From Simonsiella sp051414845 (GTDB lineage: Bacteria; Pseudomonadota; Gammaproteobacteria; Burkholderiales; Neisseriaceae), in assembly GCA_051414845.1 (NCBI GenBank), contig CP183313.1, positions 1,116,001-1,180,000 on the forward strand: 64,000 nt of DNA, in the 5' to 3' direction. Shown in pieces: positions 16,342 through 24,777 of this stretch. Each line of letters begins with the position of its first letter. Position 1 is the first letter of the stretch. The notes under the pieces are model-generated. The model did no database searches. It was not told the DNA's origin and saw only the letters and a list, made by a program, of their open reading frames with translations. A program made the position numbers and the translations under genes.

Positions 16342-17052
16342 CGCTTCTTCTTGCACCGCCGTCAATTCGCGTATGCCTTTTTGTCCCAACTGCATCAGCG
16401 CATTCAATTCCGCAAAATCAAACGCTGCACCTTCCGCTGTACCTTGAATTTCAATGATTTTTTCCGCGTTAAACATCACCAAATTCACATCGCTGTCGCA
16501 GCCAGAATCTTCAGGATAATCCAAATCCAACAGCGGCACACCGTTCACCACGCCCACAGAAACCGCGGCAATCGTTCCCAGCAAAGGATTTTCAGGCAGC
16601 CTGCCATCGTTTAACATTTTCTGAATAGCAAATCGCAACGCCACAAACGCGCCCGTAATGCTCGCAGTGCGCGTGCCACCGTCTGCTTGAATCACATCGC
16701 AATCCATCAAGATTTGGCGTTCACCCAACTTTTTCATATCTACCGCCGCGCGCAAACTGCGCCCAATTAAACGCTGAATTTCCTGTGTACGTCCCGATTG
16801 TTTGCCCACCGCCGCTTCACGTTTCATGCGCGAAGCCGTAGAAGCGGGCAACATACCATATTCTGCTGTAACCCAGCCTTCGCCTTTGCCACGCAAAAAC
16901 GGCGGCACATTCTCATCAATCGTTGCCGTGCAAATCACTTTAGTATTGCCACATTCAATTAAAACCGAGCCATCTGCATTGGGCAAAAAATTCGGGGTTA
17001 TTTTGATGGCACGCAATTCATCTGCAGCACGATTTTGGCGTGTGTAGCCCAT
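16321..17052 (-). CDS. rph: Ribonuclease PH
   Basis: A 243-residue phosphorolytic 3'-5' exoribonuclease that trims tRNA 3' ends using phosphate. Family motifs are visible: an N-terminal basic stretch (RAADELRAIKITPNFL), GEGWVTAEYGMLPAST, GRSLRAAVD, DCDVIQADGGTRTASITGA and VSVGVVNG. Length is standard. The last four or five residues come from an uptake-sequence-bearing repeat (copy at 3457), which suggests the end of the gene was altered by or grew into that repeat. The start is MGYTRQNRAADELR, a classic RNase PH N-terminus. Confidence 0.96.
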   Translation of the reverse strand: MGYTRQNRAADELRAIKITPNFLPNADGSVLIECGNTKVICTATIDENVPPFLRGKGEGWVTAEYGMLPASTASRMKREAAVGKQSGRTQEIQRLIGRSLRAAVDMKKLGERQILMDCDVIQADGGTRTASITGAFVALRFAIQKMLNDGRLPENPLLGTIAAVSVGVVNGVPLLDLDYPEDSGCDSDVNLVMFNAEKIIEIQGTAEGAAFDFAELNALMQLGQKGIRELTAVQEEAFQAAIV

Positions 17053-17112
17053 AATATTATTCCTTAAAAAATTAGTTCAAGTGAGCGGATTATAACAGTG
17101 TTTGGCAACAAA

Positions 17113-17138
17113 AAAGGACAGAAGTGATTCTGTCCTTT
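17113..17138 (-). terminator. Terminator upstream of rph
   Basis: AAAGGACAGA (17113-17122) pairs with TCTGTCCTTT (17129-17138). On the minus strand the stem runs into a T stretch. It ends transcription of the small membrane protein gene at 17152-17499. Confidence 0.7.
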
Positions 17139-17151
17139 GTGCTTGATTTGC

Positions 17152-17499
17152 TTAAGCTACCCAACCTGCCACTTTTTCTATACCCGCTTCACTAAATAGA
17201 TAGCGTGCCAAGAAAAACCAGCCAATAGCACCTGTTACAGCAATAGTCATATTGGCACCCATACTATTTGAAAAACGGTCAATCAGTTCTAAAACAATCA
17301 CGACAAACACAAACAAAATACCCCAAGTTGTCAAAAGCACCGCATCAAATTCAGGCATACCGCTCCATTCCATCACCGATTTAATGATAATCGACAAAAT
17401 GGTAAAACCCAAAGCCTCACCTAATGAATTGACATCGCGGTTTGCCGACCAAATACACCAAAAGCCCAAAATAAAAGCAATGAGCATATAAGCACCCAT
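17152..17499 (-). CDS. Small integral membrane protein, unknown function
   Basis: A 115-residue, very hydrophobic protein with about four membrane segments (near 3-18, 30-48, 55-73 and 82-101) and few charges. GEALGFTILSIIIKSVMEW and MGANMTIAVTGAIGWFFLARYLF are typical of small helical membrane proteins. It begins 55 bases after hisA ends and has its own terminator. No family recognised. It probably belongs to the histidine gene transcript only by position. Confidence 0.55.
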   Translation of the reverse strand: MGAYMLIAFILGFWCIWSANRDVNSLGEALGFTILSIIIKSVMEWSGMPEFDAVLLTTWGILFVFVVIVLELIDRFSNSMGANMTIAVTGAIGWFFLARYLFSEAGIEKVAGWVA

Positions 17500-17553
17500 A
17501 ATTGTTACCTACTTTCTTTCTAAGATATTATTAAAATTAAAGATTATTTATTT

Positions 17554-18300
17554 TCAGGCTGCCTGAATCAACTCATCTGCCAACTTCTGCGCCCCAGCAA
17601 AATCAATACTGCCCTCATAAATCGCGCGCCCCGTAATCGCGCCTGCCACGCCCTCAATCGCTACAGCACACAGCGCGCGCACATCATCTAAATTTGTTAA
17701 ACCACCCGACGCAATAATTGGAATATTCACTGCACGCGCTAAGGCGACCGTTGCTTCAATATTCACACCACTCATCATGCCATCGCGACCGATGTCGGTA
17801 TAAATAATGCTGTTCACGCCATCGTCTTCAAATTGTTTACTCAAATCAATCACATGATGTTCGGTTACCGTTGCCCAACCATCAATCGCCACCATACCAT
17901 CTTTCGCATCCAAGCCCACGATAATGCGATTGGGAAACTCACGACACGCTTGGCGCACAAAATCAGGATTTTTCACCGCCGCTGTGCCAATAATCACATC
18001 CGTCAAACCCAAATCCAAATATTTTTCAATGGTTTGCAAATCACGAATACCGCCACCTAATTGCACAGGCATATCTTTTGCCACCGCCGCCAAAATGTCC
18101 TTAATCGCAGGAAAATTCATTGGCTCACCTGCAAATGCGCCATTCAAATCCACCAAATGTAAACGGCGCGCGCCTTGCGTTTGCCAATGTTTCGCCATCT
18201 CAGCGGGACTATTGGAAAAAACCGTCGCTTCTTCCATTAACCCTTGTTTTAAGCGCACGCATTGACCGTCTTTCAAATCAATGGCAGGAATTAATTGCAT
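17554..18300 (-). CDS. hisA: ProFAR isomerase HisA
   Basis: A 248-residue (beta-alpha)8 barrel enzyme that isomerises ProFAR to PRFAR in histidine synthesis. The N-terminal DLKDGQCVRLKQG carries the first catalytic Asp (D9 region). The phosphate-binding motifs are GGGIRDLQTIEKYLDLG with IIGTAAV in the first half and ASGGLTNLDDV in the second, with the second acid in YTDIGRDGM. It lies downstream of hisH on the same strand, 129 bases away with an uptake sequence between. Confidence 0.96.
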   Translation of the reverse strand: MQLIPAIDLKDGQCVRLKQGLMEEATVFSNSPAEMAKHWQTQGARRLHLVDLNGAFAGEPMNFPAIKDILAAVAKDMPVQLGGGIRDLQTIEKYLDLGLTDVIIGTAAVKNPDFVRQACREFPNRIIVGLDAKDGMVAIDGWATVTEHHVIDLSKQFEDDGVNSIIYTDIGRDGMMSGVNIEATVALARAVNIPIIASGGLTNLDDVRALCAVAIEGVAGAITGRAIYEGSIDFAGAQKLADELIQAA

Positions 18301-18429
18301 ACATTTAACCTTCTTTTTCAGGCAGCCTGAAAATAAGCTGCACTACATAAAATTACATAATCAAGTAACTTAGCGATATTTTACACTAACTTTTGTAAAG
18401 ATAGCAAAATAAACATCTAACTAACTTGA

Positions 18430-19077
18430 TTAAGGTCGCCAATTTAAGAAATTTTGCAACAGTTTCAACCCTGCGTGATGACTTTTTTCCGTGTGAAATT
18501 GCGTGGCAAACACATTATCTTTGCCCACTACACAAGCAAAATCAGCAGGATAATCGCTCGTTGCCAACACAATACTTTGATTTTCTGGTGCAAAGTAAAA
18601 ACTGTGCACGAAATAGAACCACTCATCTTGCGCCATGCCATCAAACACAGGATGAGATTGCGTTTGCCGCACACGATTCCAGCCCATATGCGGCACTTTC
18701 AAACGATTGCCCTGTTTATCCGTTTGATTATCCGCAAAACGCTTCACGCTGCCTGAAAACCAGCCCAATCCAGCCGTATCGCCTTCTTCGCTGAAATCAA
18801 ACAACAACTGCGCACCCACGCAAATCCCAAAAAAAGGCTTATTGTTCAACCCATCGCGCACCGCCTCGCCCAAACCACTCTTTTGCAAAGCCGCCATGCA
18901 ATCAGGCATCGCACCCTGACCAGGGAAGACTACACGCTCCGCCGCCAATACCTCTTCCGCTTTATCTGTGAGCACAATATCTGTGCGCACGCCTGCCAAT
19001 TGCGCCGCCGCTTGCACCGATTTCAACACCGAATGCAAATTGCCCATGCCATGATCTATAATTGCCGTTTTCAACAT
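18430..19077 (-). CDS. hisH: Imidazole glycerol phosphate synthase, glutaminase subunit HisH
   Basis: A 215-residue class I glutamine amidotransferase. It opens LKTAIIDHGMGNLHSV. The nucleophile motif is GICVGAQ (usually GICLGMQ) and the His-Glu pair is in FHTEKS (usually FHPEKS). It makes ammonia for HisF, with which it forms the synthase. Its ATG overlaps the stop codon of the restored upstream YdiL-like gene by 7 bases (19071-19077), which suggests translational coupling in the ancestor. hisF is upstream on the same strand at 19699-20463. Confidence 0.95.
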   Translation of the reverse strand: MLKTAIIDHGMGNLHSVLKSVQAAAQLAGVRTDIVLTDKAEEVLAAERVVFPGQGAMPDCMAALQKSGLGEAVRDGLNNKPFFGICVGAQLLFDFSEEGDTAGLGWFSGSVKRFADNQTDKQGNRLKVPHMGWNRVRQTQSHPVFDGMAQDEWFYFVHSFYFAPENQSIVLATSDYPADFACVVGKDNVFATQFHTEKSHHAGLKLLQNFLNWRP

Positions 19078-19459
19078 TTCTCTCCCATTTTCAAGCTGCC
19101 TGAAAGCTGATTATATTGCCAAACTACACGCGCCCACTTTTCTCGCACCATTTCGCCATCAAATTGTTGCTGAGTTTCAATCGCCCAAGCGTCATAAGCC
19201 GCCGCGTCAAAGCCCACCACAACACCACCGCAGGTTGAGCTTGCATAATCTGTTCAATCCGCTTTTCACGCACCGCCATCAGTGTGTGCATCACATGCGC
19301 AACCCGTTCAGGAATCGGATTCTCACCATTCTCCCAACATTTCCACGCATGTTCCGACACACCATTGGGGCGCGTTTCATCACGCATTAACTCGCGCCCC
19401 GCTTCAAACGGTGTCAGCATCAATAAACGCCGCAACGCGCTTAAAGTTTGTCTGTCCAT
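19071..19459 (-). pseudogene. YdiL/Aca2-like (DUF1870) HTH protein with a frameshift
   Basis: The N-terminal half (LSALRRLLMLTPFEAGREL, then AWKCWENGENPIPERV) matches the small YdiL/Aca2-type helix-turn-helix family (LRHIFAMTIDE, WRQWENGKCAIPDRV in E. coli YdiL). The frame as written ends at 19124 with an unlikely Arg/Leu-rich tail. Within a G/T-rich run near 19225, the other frame gives a natural C-terminus (FDAAAYDAWAIETQQQFDGE, ending GSLKMGEKC) to a stop at 19071. The whole is 389 bases, one short of 130 codons. Likely a DNA-binding regulator, now broken or phase-shifted. Its end overlaps the hisH start. Confidence 0.7.
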
Positions 19460-19520
19460 GATGTTTTCCTTACCTAATTCAGATTTTCAGGCTGCCTGAA
19501 ACCTTTGCAAAACTAACTAC

Positions 19521-19671
19521 GTCGTCATTGCCGCGTAGGCGGAAATTCAATGTTGAGGTAAACGAATTTGTATTAAATGTGAAAAATATTTTATTCACGA
19601 TTTTGAATTTTCAAAATTAAATAAAACAACCCAAACCTTAAGTTGGATTCCCGCCCACGTAGGAATGATGA
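19521..19671. repeat. dRS3-like fold-back element left of hisF
   Basis: Inverted arms GTCATTGCCGCGTAGGCGG (about 19524-19542) and CCCGCCCACGTAGGAATGA (about 19650-19669) enclose an AT-rich centre. The arms resemble the Neisseria dRS3 consensus ATTCCC-N8-GGGAAT. A similar element lies on the other side of hisF (20622-20731). No gene lies inside. Confidence 0.6.
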
Positions 19672-19698
19672 GATTATTTATTTCAGGCTGCCTGAAAA

Positions 19699-20463
19699 TC
19701 ATAACCGTACTTCAATCCCAGCCGCTAGCATCGCTAATTTCGCCTCGCGAATCGACACTTCGCCAAAATGGAAAATGCTCGCCGCCAACACCGCATCCGC
19801 CTTGCCTTGCAACACGCCATCCACCAAATGTTGCACATTGCCTACGCCGCCCGACGCAATCACAGGAATGCCTACTGCCTCCGAAATGGCACGTGTGAGT
19901 GGCAAATTAAAGCCGATTTTCGTGCCGTCTCTGTCCATTGATGTTAAAAGGATTTCGCCTGCGCCACGCGCTTGCATTTCACACGCCCATGCCACCGCGT
20001 CCAAACCTGTATCTTTTCTGCCACCGTGCGTGAACACGTCCCAGCGCGAATTGTCGGCATTGACCGCTTTCGCATCAATCGCCACCACAATCGCTTGCGA
20101 ACCGAAAAACGCGCTCGCCTCGCTGACCAAATCGGGGTTGGTAACGGCAGCCGTGTTAATGCTGACCTTGTCCGCGCCTGCATTGAGCAAACGGCGAATG
20201 TCCTCCACGCTGCGCACGCCACCGCCCACCGTAAGCGGAATAAACACTTGGCTCGCCACTTCTTCTATAACGTGCAAAATCGTGTCGCGGTTGTCGCTGC
20301 TGGCGGTGATGTCCAAAAAGGTGATTTCGTCCGCGCCTTCATCGTTGTAGCGTTTGGCGACATCCACGGGATTACCCGCGTCGCGCAAACCGAGAAAATT
20401 CACGCCTTTGACCACGCGACCTTTTTCCACGTCTAAACAAGGGATAATACGTTTGGCTAACAT
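19699..20463 (-). CDS. hisF: Imidazole glycerol phosphate synthase, cyclase subunit HisF
   Basis: A 254-residue (beta-alpha)8 barrel. The start MLAKRIIPCLDVEKGRVVKGVNF is the family N-terminus, with the catalytic Asp in CLDV; an open frame to 20544 is not supported. Further motifs are FLDITAS, LTVGGGVRSVEDIRRLLNAGADKVSIN and ASGGVGNVQHLVDGV. It uses HisH-derived ammonia to turn PRFAR into IGP and AICAR. hisF, hisH and hisA are on one strand but separated by repeats and a broken gene, so they may no longer form one tight operon. hisG lies apart at 36846. Confidence 0.96.
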   Translation of the reverse strand: MLAKRIIPCLDVEKGRVVKGVNFLGLRDAGNPVDVAKRYNDEGADEITFLDITASSDNRDTILHVIEEVASQVFIPLTVGGGVRSVEDIRRLLNAGADKVSINTAAVTNPDLVSEASAFFGSQAIVVAIDAKAVNADNSRWDVFTHGGRKDTGLDAVAWACEMQARGAGEILLTSMDRDGTKIGFNLPLTRAISEAVGIPVIASGGVGNVQHLVDGVLQGKADAVLAASIFHFGEVSIREAKLAMLAAGIEVRL

Positions 20464-20621
20464 ATTGATATTGTTCCTAATTGGGTTTTCAGGCTGCCTG
20501 AAAACATAAACGATTGTTTCACCCACAAAAAATTGGGTTTGCACCCAAGCTGAAAGCTTTGCAAAACGCGTTCAGGCTGAAAACTTTGCACAATCTTTCA
20601 GGCAGCCTAAAAATCACTTTA

Positions 20622-20731
20622 ATCGTCATTCTCGCGTAGGCGGGAATCCATCGTTGAAATCCACAAGCCTTTGATAAAAAATAGAAACTCAAAACCAAAG
20701 TTGGATTCCCGCCTTCGCGAGAATGAGGTCG
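20622..20731. repeat. dRS3-like fold-back element right of hisF
   Basis: Arms CGTCATTCTCGCGTAGGCGG (20624-20643, continuing to GAATCCA) and TTGGATTCCCGCCTTCGCGA (20701-20720, continuing to GAATGAGG) form a long imperfect inverted repeat. ATTCTC/GGGAAT arms match the dRS3 pattern. TTTGCAAA motifs and uptake sequences surround it. The 315-base gap 20464-20778 holds only this element and uptake sequences. Confidence 0.65.
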
Positions 20732-20778
20732 GATTGAAGATTTTCTGAGTTTTGCAAAGATTTCAGGCTGCCTGAACT

Positions 20779-21285
20779 TTACCCTAATTCACGCAATTTT
20801 GCACGTTGCGCGGCGCTCATCTCACAAACCGCGGCAACGTGAATTTCCTTATCTATCGGATTGGCGTTCAAACGCAAATAACCGCGCAACACATCTTCTT
20901 CAGCAACATGATGAATATTCGGAAAAAAATTATGCAAGCGATAAACTTCGCACACAAATCCATGCGCTTTTGCCATATCTAGCTGCCTGAAACAGGTTTT
21001 GGCTTTTTGATTGGGGTTAGCGTTAATCACCAACATATCGCGTTCTGGCGCGCGCCACCCTTGTTCAAACGCAGCTTGTTGTGTTGCCATATTGCGTTGA
21101 TGAGCAGCAGAAAATTTTTCAAAATCAAAATGATACGCGCCTTGTGCATCGGTTAAAGCCAAATCGTTGTCAATATGCACAATGTGTGCATTTGGATAAT
21201 CGTGCAGAAATTCGGCAATTTTTTGTACAGCAAACGTGGATTTACCCGAGCCTTCATGCCCACGTAGTAGAATAAATTTTTGCAT
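20779..21285 (-). CDS. P-loop NTPase, zeta-toxin/kinase-like
   Basis: A 168-residue protein with a Walker A loop at the N-terminus (GHEGSGKST, residues 9-17) and an acidic strand end (VHIDNDLAL) like a small-molecule kinase. The middle region (FSAAHQRNMATQQAAFEQGW) and VINANPNQ fit the AAA/zeta-toxin-like kinase group that phosphorylates or moves nucleotides. No antitoxin-like partner is adjacent, so a toxin role is not supported. It starts MQKFILLRGHEGSG with an AAGGAG-type site (CTCCTTG on the plus strand). Precise substrate unknown. Confidence 0.65.
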   Translation of the reverse strand: MQKFILLRGHEGSGKSTFAVQKIAEFLHDYPNAHIVHIDNDLALTDAQGAYHFDFEKFSAAHQRNMATQQAAFEQGWRAPERDMLVINANPNQKAKTCFRQLDMAKAHGFVCEVYRLHNFFPNIHHVAEEDVLRGYLRLNANPIDKEIHVAAVCEMSAAQRAKLRELG

Positions 21286-21318
21286 AGTATCAAGGAGTTT
21301 TCAGGCTGCCTGAAAACT

Positions 21319-21945
21319 TTACCCGCGTTGTTCTAATAATTGCACAATCGCTTTGGTGCGCGTGTAGCAAGTATACGCGCTACCAAGTGCAATCAACAAT
21401 AAAGCATAAAACATCAAAGTGTTGCTGCCATAAAATGCCGTTTCAAACACTGCAATCATGCAAGCGACGGTTAAAACTGCCATGCGATGTTGTTTCGCCA
21501 TCGGGCCGATAAAACTTTGCGCAAAGCCCAAACTGCCGCCAAATACGCGGATATACGCGGTTAAAGCCGCCAACAATGCCGTACACCAGCCCAACCAGCC
21601 CGCGCCACACGCATAGCCAGCGCCAATCAGCAACACGCTATCAGCAACTCGGTCGGGAAATTCGTTAAAAATGTCGCCAACTGCCGTCTTCTTACCGCCT
21701 TCTACCGCCACCATGCCATCAATTAAGTTGCACAATAAACGCAGTTGAATGCACAGCGCAGCAATAAACATACCCATCGGATTGCAGCTCAACATTGCCA
21801 GCGCACCAATCAAAGCAAATACGGCACTCAAAGCAGAAATTTGATTAGGCGTTGGGCTATTGCGTTGCGCCAAATAATGCGCGAAACGAGCAATATAAGG
21901 GTTGCCACGCGCTTGAATCGGGCGGCGGTTTTCTTGTTCGGTCAT
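21319..21945 (-). CDS. CDP-alcohol phosphatidyltransferase family protein with variant motif
   Basis: A 208-residue membrane protein with about six hydrophobic segments. The family motif D-x2-DG-x2-AR-x8-G-x3-D-x3-D is present at residues 73-98 but altered: N73 for the first Asp, V81 for Arg, N94 for the third Asp. D76, G77, A80, G90 and D98 are kept. Canonical members use the Asps to hold metal and activate the acceptor alcohol in phospholipid headgroup transfer. The changes may mark a distinct subfamily with another acceptor or weak activity. The neighbours (P-loop protein, ackA) do not clarify its role. Confidence 0.75.
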   Translation of the reverse strand: MTEQENRRPIQARGNPYIARFAHYLAQRNSPTPNQISALSAVFALIGALAMLSCNPMGMFIAALCIQLRLLCNLIDGMVAVEGGKKTAVGDIFNEFPDRVADSVLLIGAGYACGAGWLGWCTALLAALTAYIRVFGGSLGFAQSFIGPMAKQHRMAVLTVACMIAVFETAFYGSNTLMFYALLLIALGSAYTCYTRTKAIVQLLEQRG

Positions 21946-22093
21946 GATGTTTCCTTTTTTAATATTTCAGGCTGCCTGAAACTCAATGATTAATCAACTC
22001 AATCACACAAAAAGGCTGCCTGAAAACCAGCCTAGCGAATGTTGCCTATGCAAATTCGATTCAACTCATTTTCAGGCAGCCTCAATGCTGCAA

Positions 22094-23290
22094 TTACAAA
22101 CCGCTCAAACGCGCTGTATCTTGTGCAATCATCAATTCTTCATTGGTTGGCACCACCACTGCTTTGACTTTGCTGCCTTCGCTAGTAATCACGCCATCTT
22201 TGCCAAAACGCGCTGCCAAGTTGGCTTCTTTGGACACTTCAAAGCCCAAAAATGCACAGTAGTTCAACACTTTTTCGCGGATGATGTCAGAATTTTCGCC
22301 AATGCCACCTGTGAACACCAGCGCGTCAATGCCGCCAGCCGCAACTGCCATCGCAGCAACATATTTTGCCAAACGGTAAGAGAACATTTCCAATGCCAAA
22401 GTCGCGCCTTCATGTCCTTGGGCGGCAGCTTCTTCAATCGCACGGCAGTCGTTGGACAGTTCGGAAATGCCCAACAAACCGCTTTCTTTGTTCAAAATAT
22501 CGGTGATTTGTTGCGTGCTGAGTTTCAAATTATCTGCCAAGAATGAGAACACGCTTGGGTCTACGTCACCAGAGCGCGTACCCATTACTAAGCCTTCCAA
22601 AGGCGTTAAGCCCATAGAAGTGTCCATAGACTTGCCGTTTTTCACCGCCGCAATCGACGCACCGTTGCCCAAGTGTGCAATCACCAAGCGCAAGTTGTTT
22701 TTGTCTGCGCCCAATACGTTTGCCGCTTCTTCGGCTACAAAACGGTAGCTTGTGCCGTGGAAGCCGTAACGACGCAAGCCCAATTCGCGGTAGAATTTGC
22801 GTGGAATCGCGTAGGTGTAGGCGTGTGCTGGCATGGTTTGGTGGAACGCGGTATCAAATACGGCAACGTTTGGCAAACCTTTGAAAATGTCTTGCGCCGC
22901 GCGAATGCCGAGCAAGTTTGCAGGGTTGTGCAAAGGCGCGAGTGGAATACATTTTTCAATCGCGGCAATCACGTCGTCGTTGATTAACACAGACTCACTA
23001 TACGCTTCGCCGCCGCTGACTACACGGTGACCAATCGCGCCGATTTTGCTGTCCAAGCCCATCTCTTTGAGTTTATGCAACAACGCGCCTACTGCGCCTG
23101 TATGGTTAGGATGTTCTTTTAATTCAACTTTTTGCTTTTCGCCGTTTACTTTGAACGTGATGTACGCATCAGGCAAACCCAATTTTTCGCCCAAAACGCT
23201 GATGAACACTTCGCCGCTGTCGGTATCCAATACCGCGCCTTTTAAAGATGATGAACCGCAGTTCAATACTAAAATCAATTTGTTAGACAT
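22094..23290 (-). CDS. ackA: Acetate kinase
   Basis: A 398-residue ASKHA-fold kinase making acetyl phosphate from acetate and ATP, or ATP in the reverse direction. Motifs: N-terminal NCGSSSLK, GHRVVSGG, the catalytic region FDTAFHQTMP, HLGNGAS, and GGIGENS near the C-terminus. Length is standard. No pta gene is next to it. It is flanked by uptake sequences on both sides and preceded by an AT-rich leader, so it is probably a single-gene unit. Confidence 0.97.
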   Translation of the reverse strand: MSNKLILVLNCGSSSLKGAVLDTDSGEVFISVLGEKLGLPDAYITFKVNGEKQKVELKEHPNHTGAVGALLHKLKEMGLDSKIGAIGHRVVSGGEAYSESVLINDDVIAAIEKCIPLAPLHNPANLLGIRAAQDIFKGLPNVAVFDTAFHQTMPAHAYTYAIPRKFYRELGLRRYGFHGTSYRFVAEEAANVLGADKNNLRLVIAHLGNGASIAAVKNGKSMDTSMGLTPLEGLVMGTRSGDVDPSVFSFLADNLKLSTQQITDILNKESGLLGISELSNDCRAIEEAAAQGHEGATLALEMFSYRLAKYVAAMAVAAGGIDALVFTGGIGENSDIIREKVLNYCAFLGFEVSKEANLAARFGKDGVITSEGSKVKAVVVPTNEELMIAQDTARLSGL

Positions 23291-23432
23291 GGTCTAATCC
23301 TTTCATAAAAATGATTACTTTCAGGCAGCCTGAAAATCAAAAAACGCGATATTTTAGCGAAAAAGCGTCGCTTTTGCTGCTATTTTTCGCAACAAATTGA
23401 TAAAGCACAAGAATTGAGTTAGCCAACATTCA

Positions 23433-23885
23433 TCAAGGCGTCATCATCCATTTTAGTTTCGCCAATAAAATCCCATCGCTCGGATGCGCCACAAACCACC
23501 AAAATGCCGCTTTTTTCACCGACCAATAAGCCTGATTATGCCAACTCTGATTTAAGATAAACGCGCACAATTCACCCAGCCAAGGCTGATGTCCGACCAC
23601 CACAATCGTTGCCGACTCATCTGCTTTCATCAATAAATCTAAAATGGCGCGCACATCCGATTCGGGATTGATTTCAGGCAGCATACGCGTTGGTTCAGCC
23701 AAATATGCCGCCGTTTGCTGGCTGCGTTTTGCTTCGGAAACCCACAATTCATAATTTTCAGGCAGCCTTTCGCGCAAATGCGCCACCATTTTTGCCGCTT
23801 GGCGTTCGCCTTTTGCGGTTAATTCACGCTCCAAATCGTCGCTGCCATCATGCGCTTCGGCGTGTCGCCATAAAATAATATTCAT
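23433..23885 (-). CDS. sixA: Phosphohistidine phosphatase SixA
   Basis: A 150-residue histidine-phosphatase fold protein. The catalytic RHAEA is at residues 7-11, followed by LTAKGERQAAKMVAHL and the second catalytic His in VVGHQPWLGEL. SixA removes phosphate from histidine-phosphorylated proteins (in E. coli the PTS NPr branch). Its ATG overlaps the stop of tadA by four bases (23882-23885, ATGA), so the two are translationally coupled with tadA first. Confidence 0.88.
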   Translation of the reverse strand: MNIILWRHAEAHDGSDDLERELTAKGERQAAKMVAHLRERLPENYELWVSEAKRSQQTAAYLAEPTRMLPEINPESDVRAILDLLMKADESATIVVVGHQPWLGELCAFILNQSWHNQAYWSVKKAAFWWFVAHPSDGILLAKLKWMMTP

Positions 23886-24631
23886 CTTTCCAATCCTTGC
23901 GCCAACCTACGCTGCCTGAAAAAATCCTGTAATTGCGCCTGCGCTTCATCGTTTAACACACCGCCCAAAACCGCCGTATGCGCATTTAACTGCTTGTTGG
24001 CAAACAAATTAATTACACTACCTGCCGCGCCTGTTTTCGGCTCACGCGCCGCGAAAATCACGCGTCGCACCCGCGCTTGCATAATCGCGCTAGCGCACAT
24101 CGCGCACGGTTCCAGCGAAATATAAACATCGCAATCGCTCAAACGATAATTGCCCAACACCTGCCCTGCCACCGCCAAAGCCTGAATTTCCGCATGATGA
24201 CTGATATTGCAATCGGCAACACAACGATTATGCGCGCGCGCAATAATATTGCCTTCATGCACCACCACCGCCCCCACAGGCACTTCGCCCATTTGTGCTG
24301 CCAAGCCTGCCTGAACAAGGGCTTCACGCATAAAATTGTGCATGATTTCCTGCGCTGGAAAGCGCGCTACAGGCGGCGTGTTCCGCAATTCATTTTGCCA
24401 AAATTGTTTTTCGGTTTCACTCAATTCGGCAATTGTTTTCAGGCCGCATAATGCCACTAATTGCCAAAAAACCGACTGTGTAACACTCAAACCCGAATCT
24501 TTGAGCAACAAAAATGCCACACACGGATTCATCGCTTGCAAATCAGCCAAAGTAAACACGCCACATTGCGCCAAAGTATCAACAACTTTGGGCGCAAGTG
24601 GCGGAGTACTTAATCGGTTTTCAGGCAGCAT
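23882..24631 (-). CDS. tadA: tRNA adenosine deaminase TadA with N-terminal TfoX_C-like domain
   Basis: A 249-residue protein. The C-terminal part (about 98-249) is a deaminase of the cytidine-deaminase fold: HAEIQAL and PCAMCASAI supply the zinc ligands and catalytic Glu that convert A34 to inosine in tRNA-Arg(ACG). The first 90 residues are an extra domain. LAPKVVDTLAQCGVFTLADL, then AFLLLKDSG and FWQLVALCGL, look like the helix-hairpin-helix TfoX/Sxy C-terminal domain. The start MLPENR is itself encoded by an uptake sequence. Deaminase identity is firm; the extra domain is my inference. Confidence 0.9.
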   Translation of the reverse strand: MLPENRLSTPPLAPKVVDTLAQCGVFTLADLQAMNPCVAFLLLKDSGLSVTQSVFWQLVALCGLKTIAELSETEKQFWQNELRNTPPVARFPAQEIMHNFMREALVQAGLAAQMGEVPVGAVVVHEGNIIARAHNRCVADCNISHHAEIQALAVAGQVLGNYRLSDCDVYISLEPCAMCASAIMQARVRRVIFAAREPKTGAAGSVINLFANKQLNAHTAVLGGVLNDEAQAQLQDFFRQRRLAQGLER

Positions 24632-24777
24632 GGTTTTATTTCATTCATAAAAAGCGGTATTTTACGCACAATCTAATTAAGATTGAAGCAATGCGCTTTT
24701 CAGGCAGCCTGAAAGAATTTTCAGCGAACGTTCAGGCTGCCTGAAAAAATTAAAAAACTATTATTTAATTGAATAAT

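Noticed and set aside
20779..21285. Zeta-type toxin of a toxin-antitoxin pair
   Set aside because: The P-loop fits, but there is no small antitoxin gene next to it and the neighbours are metabolic.
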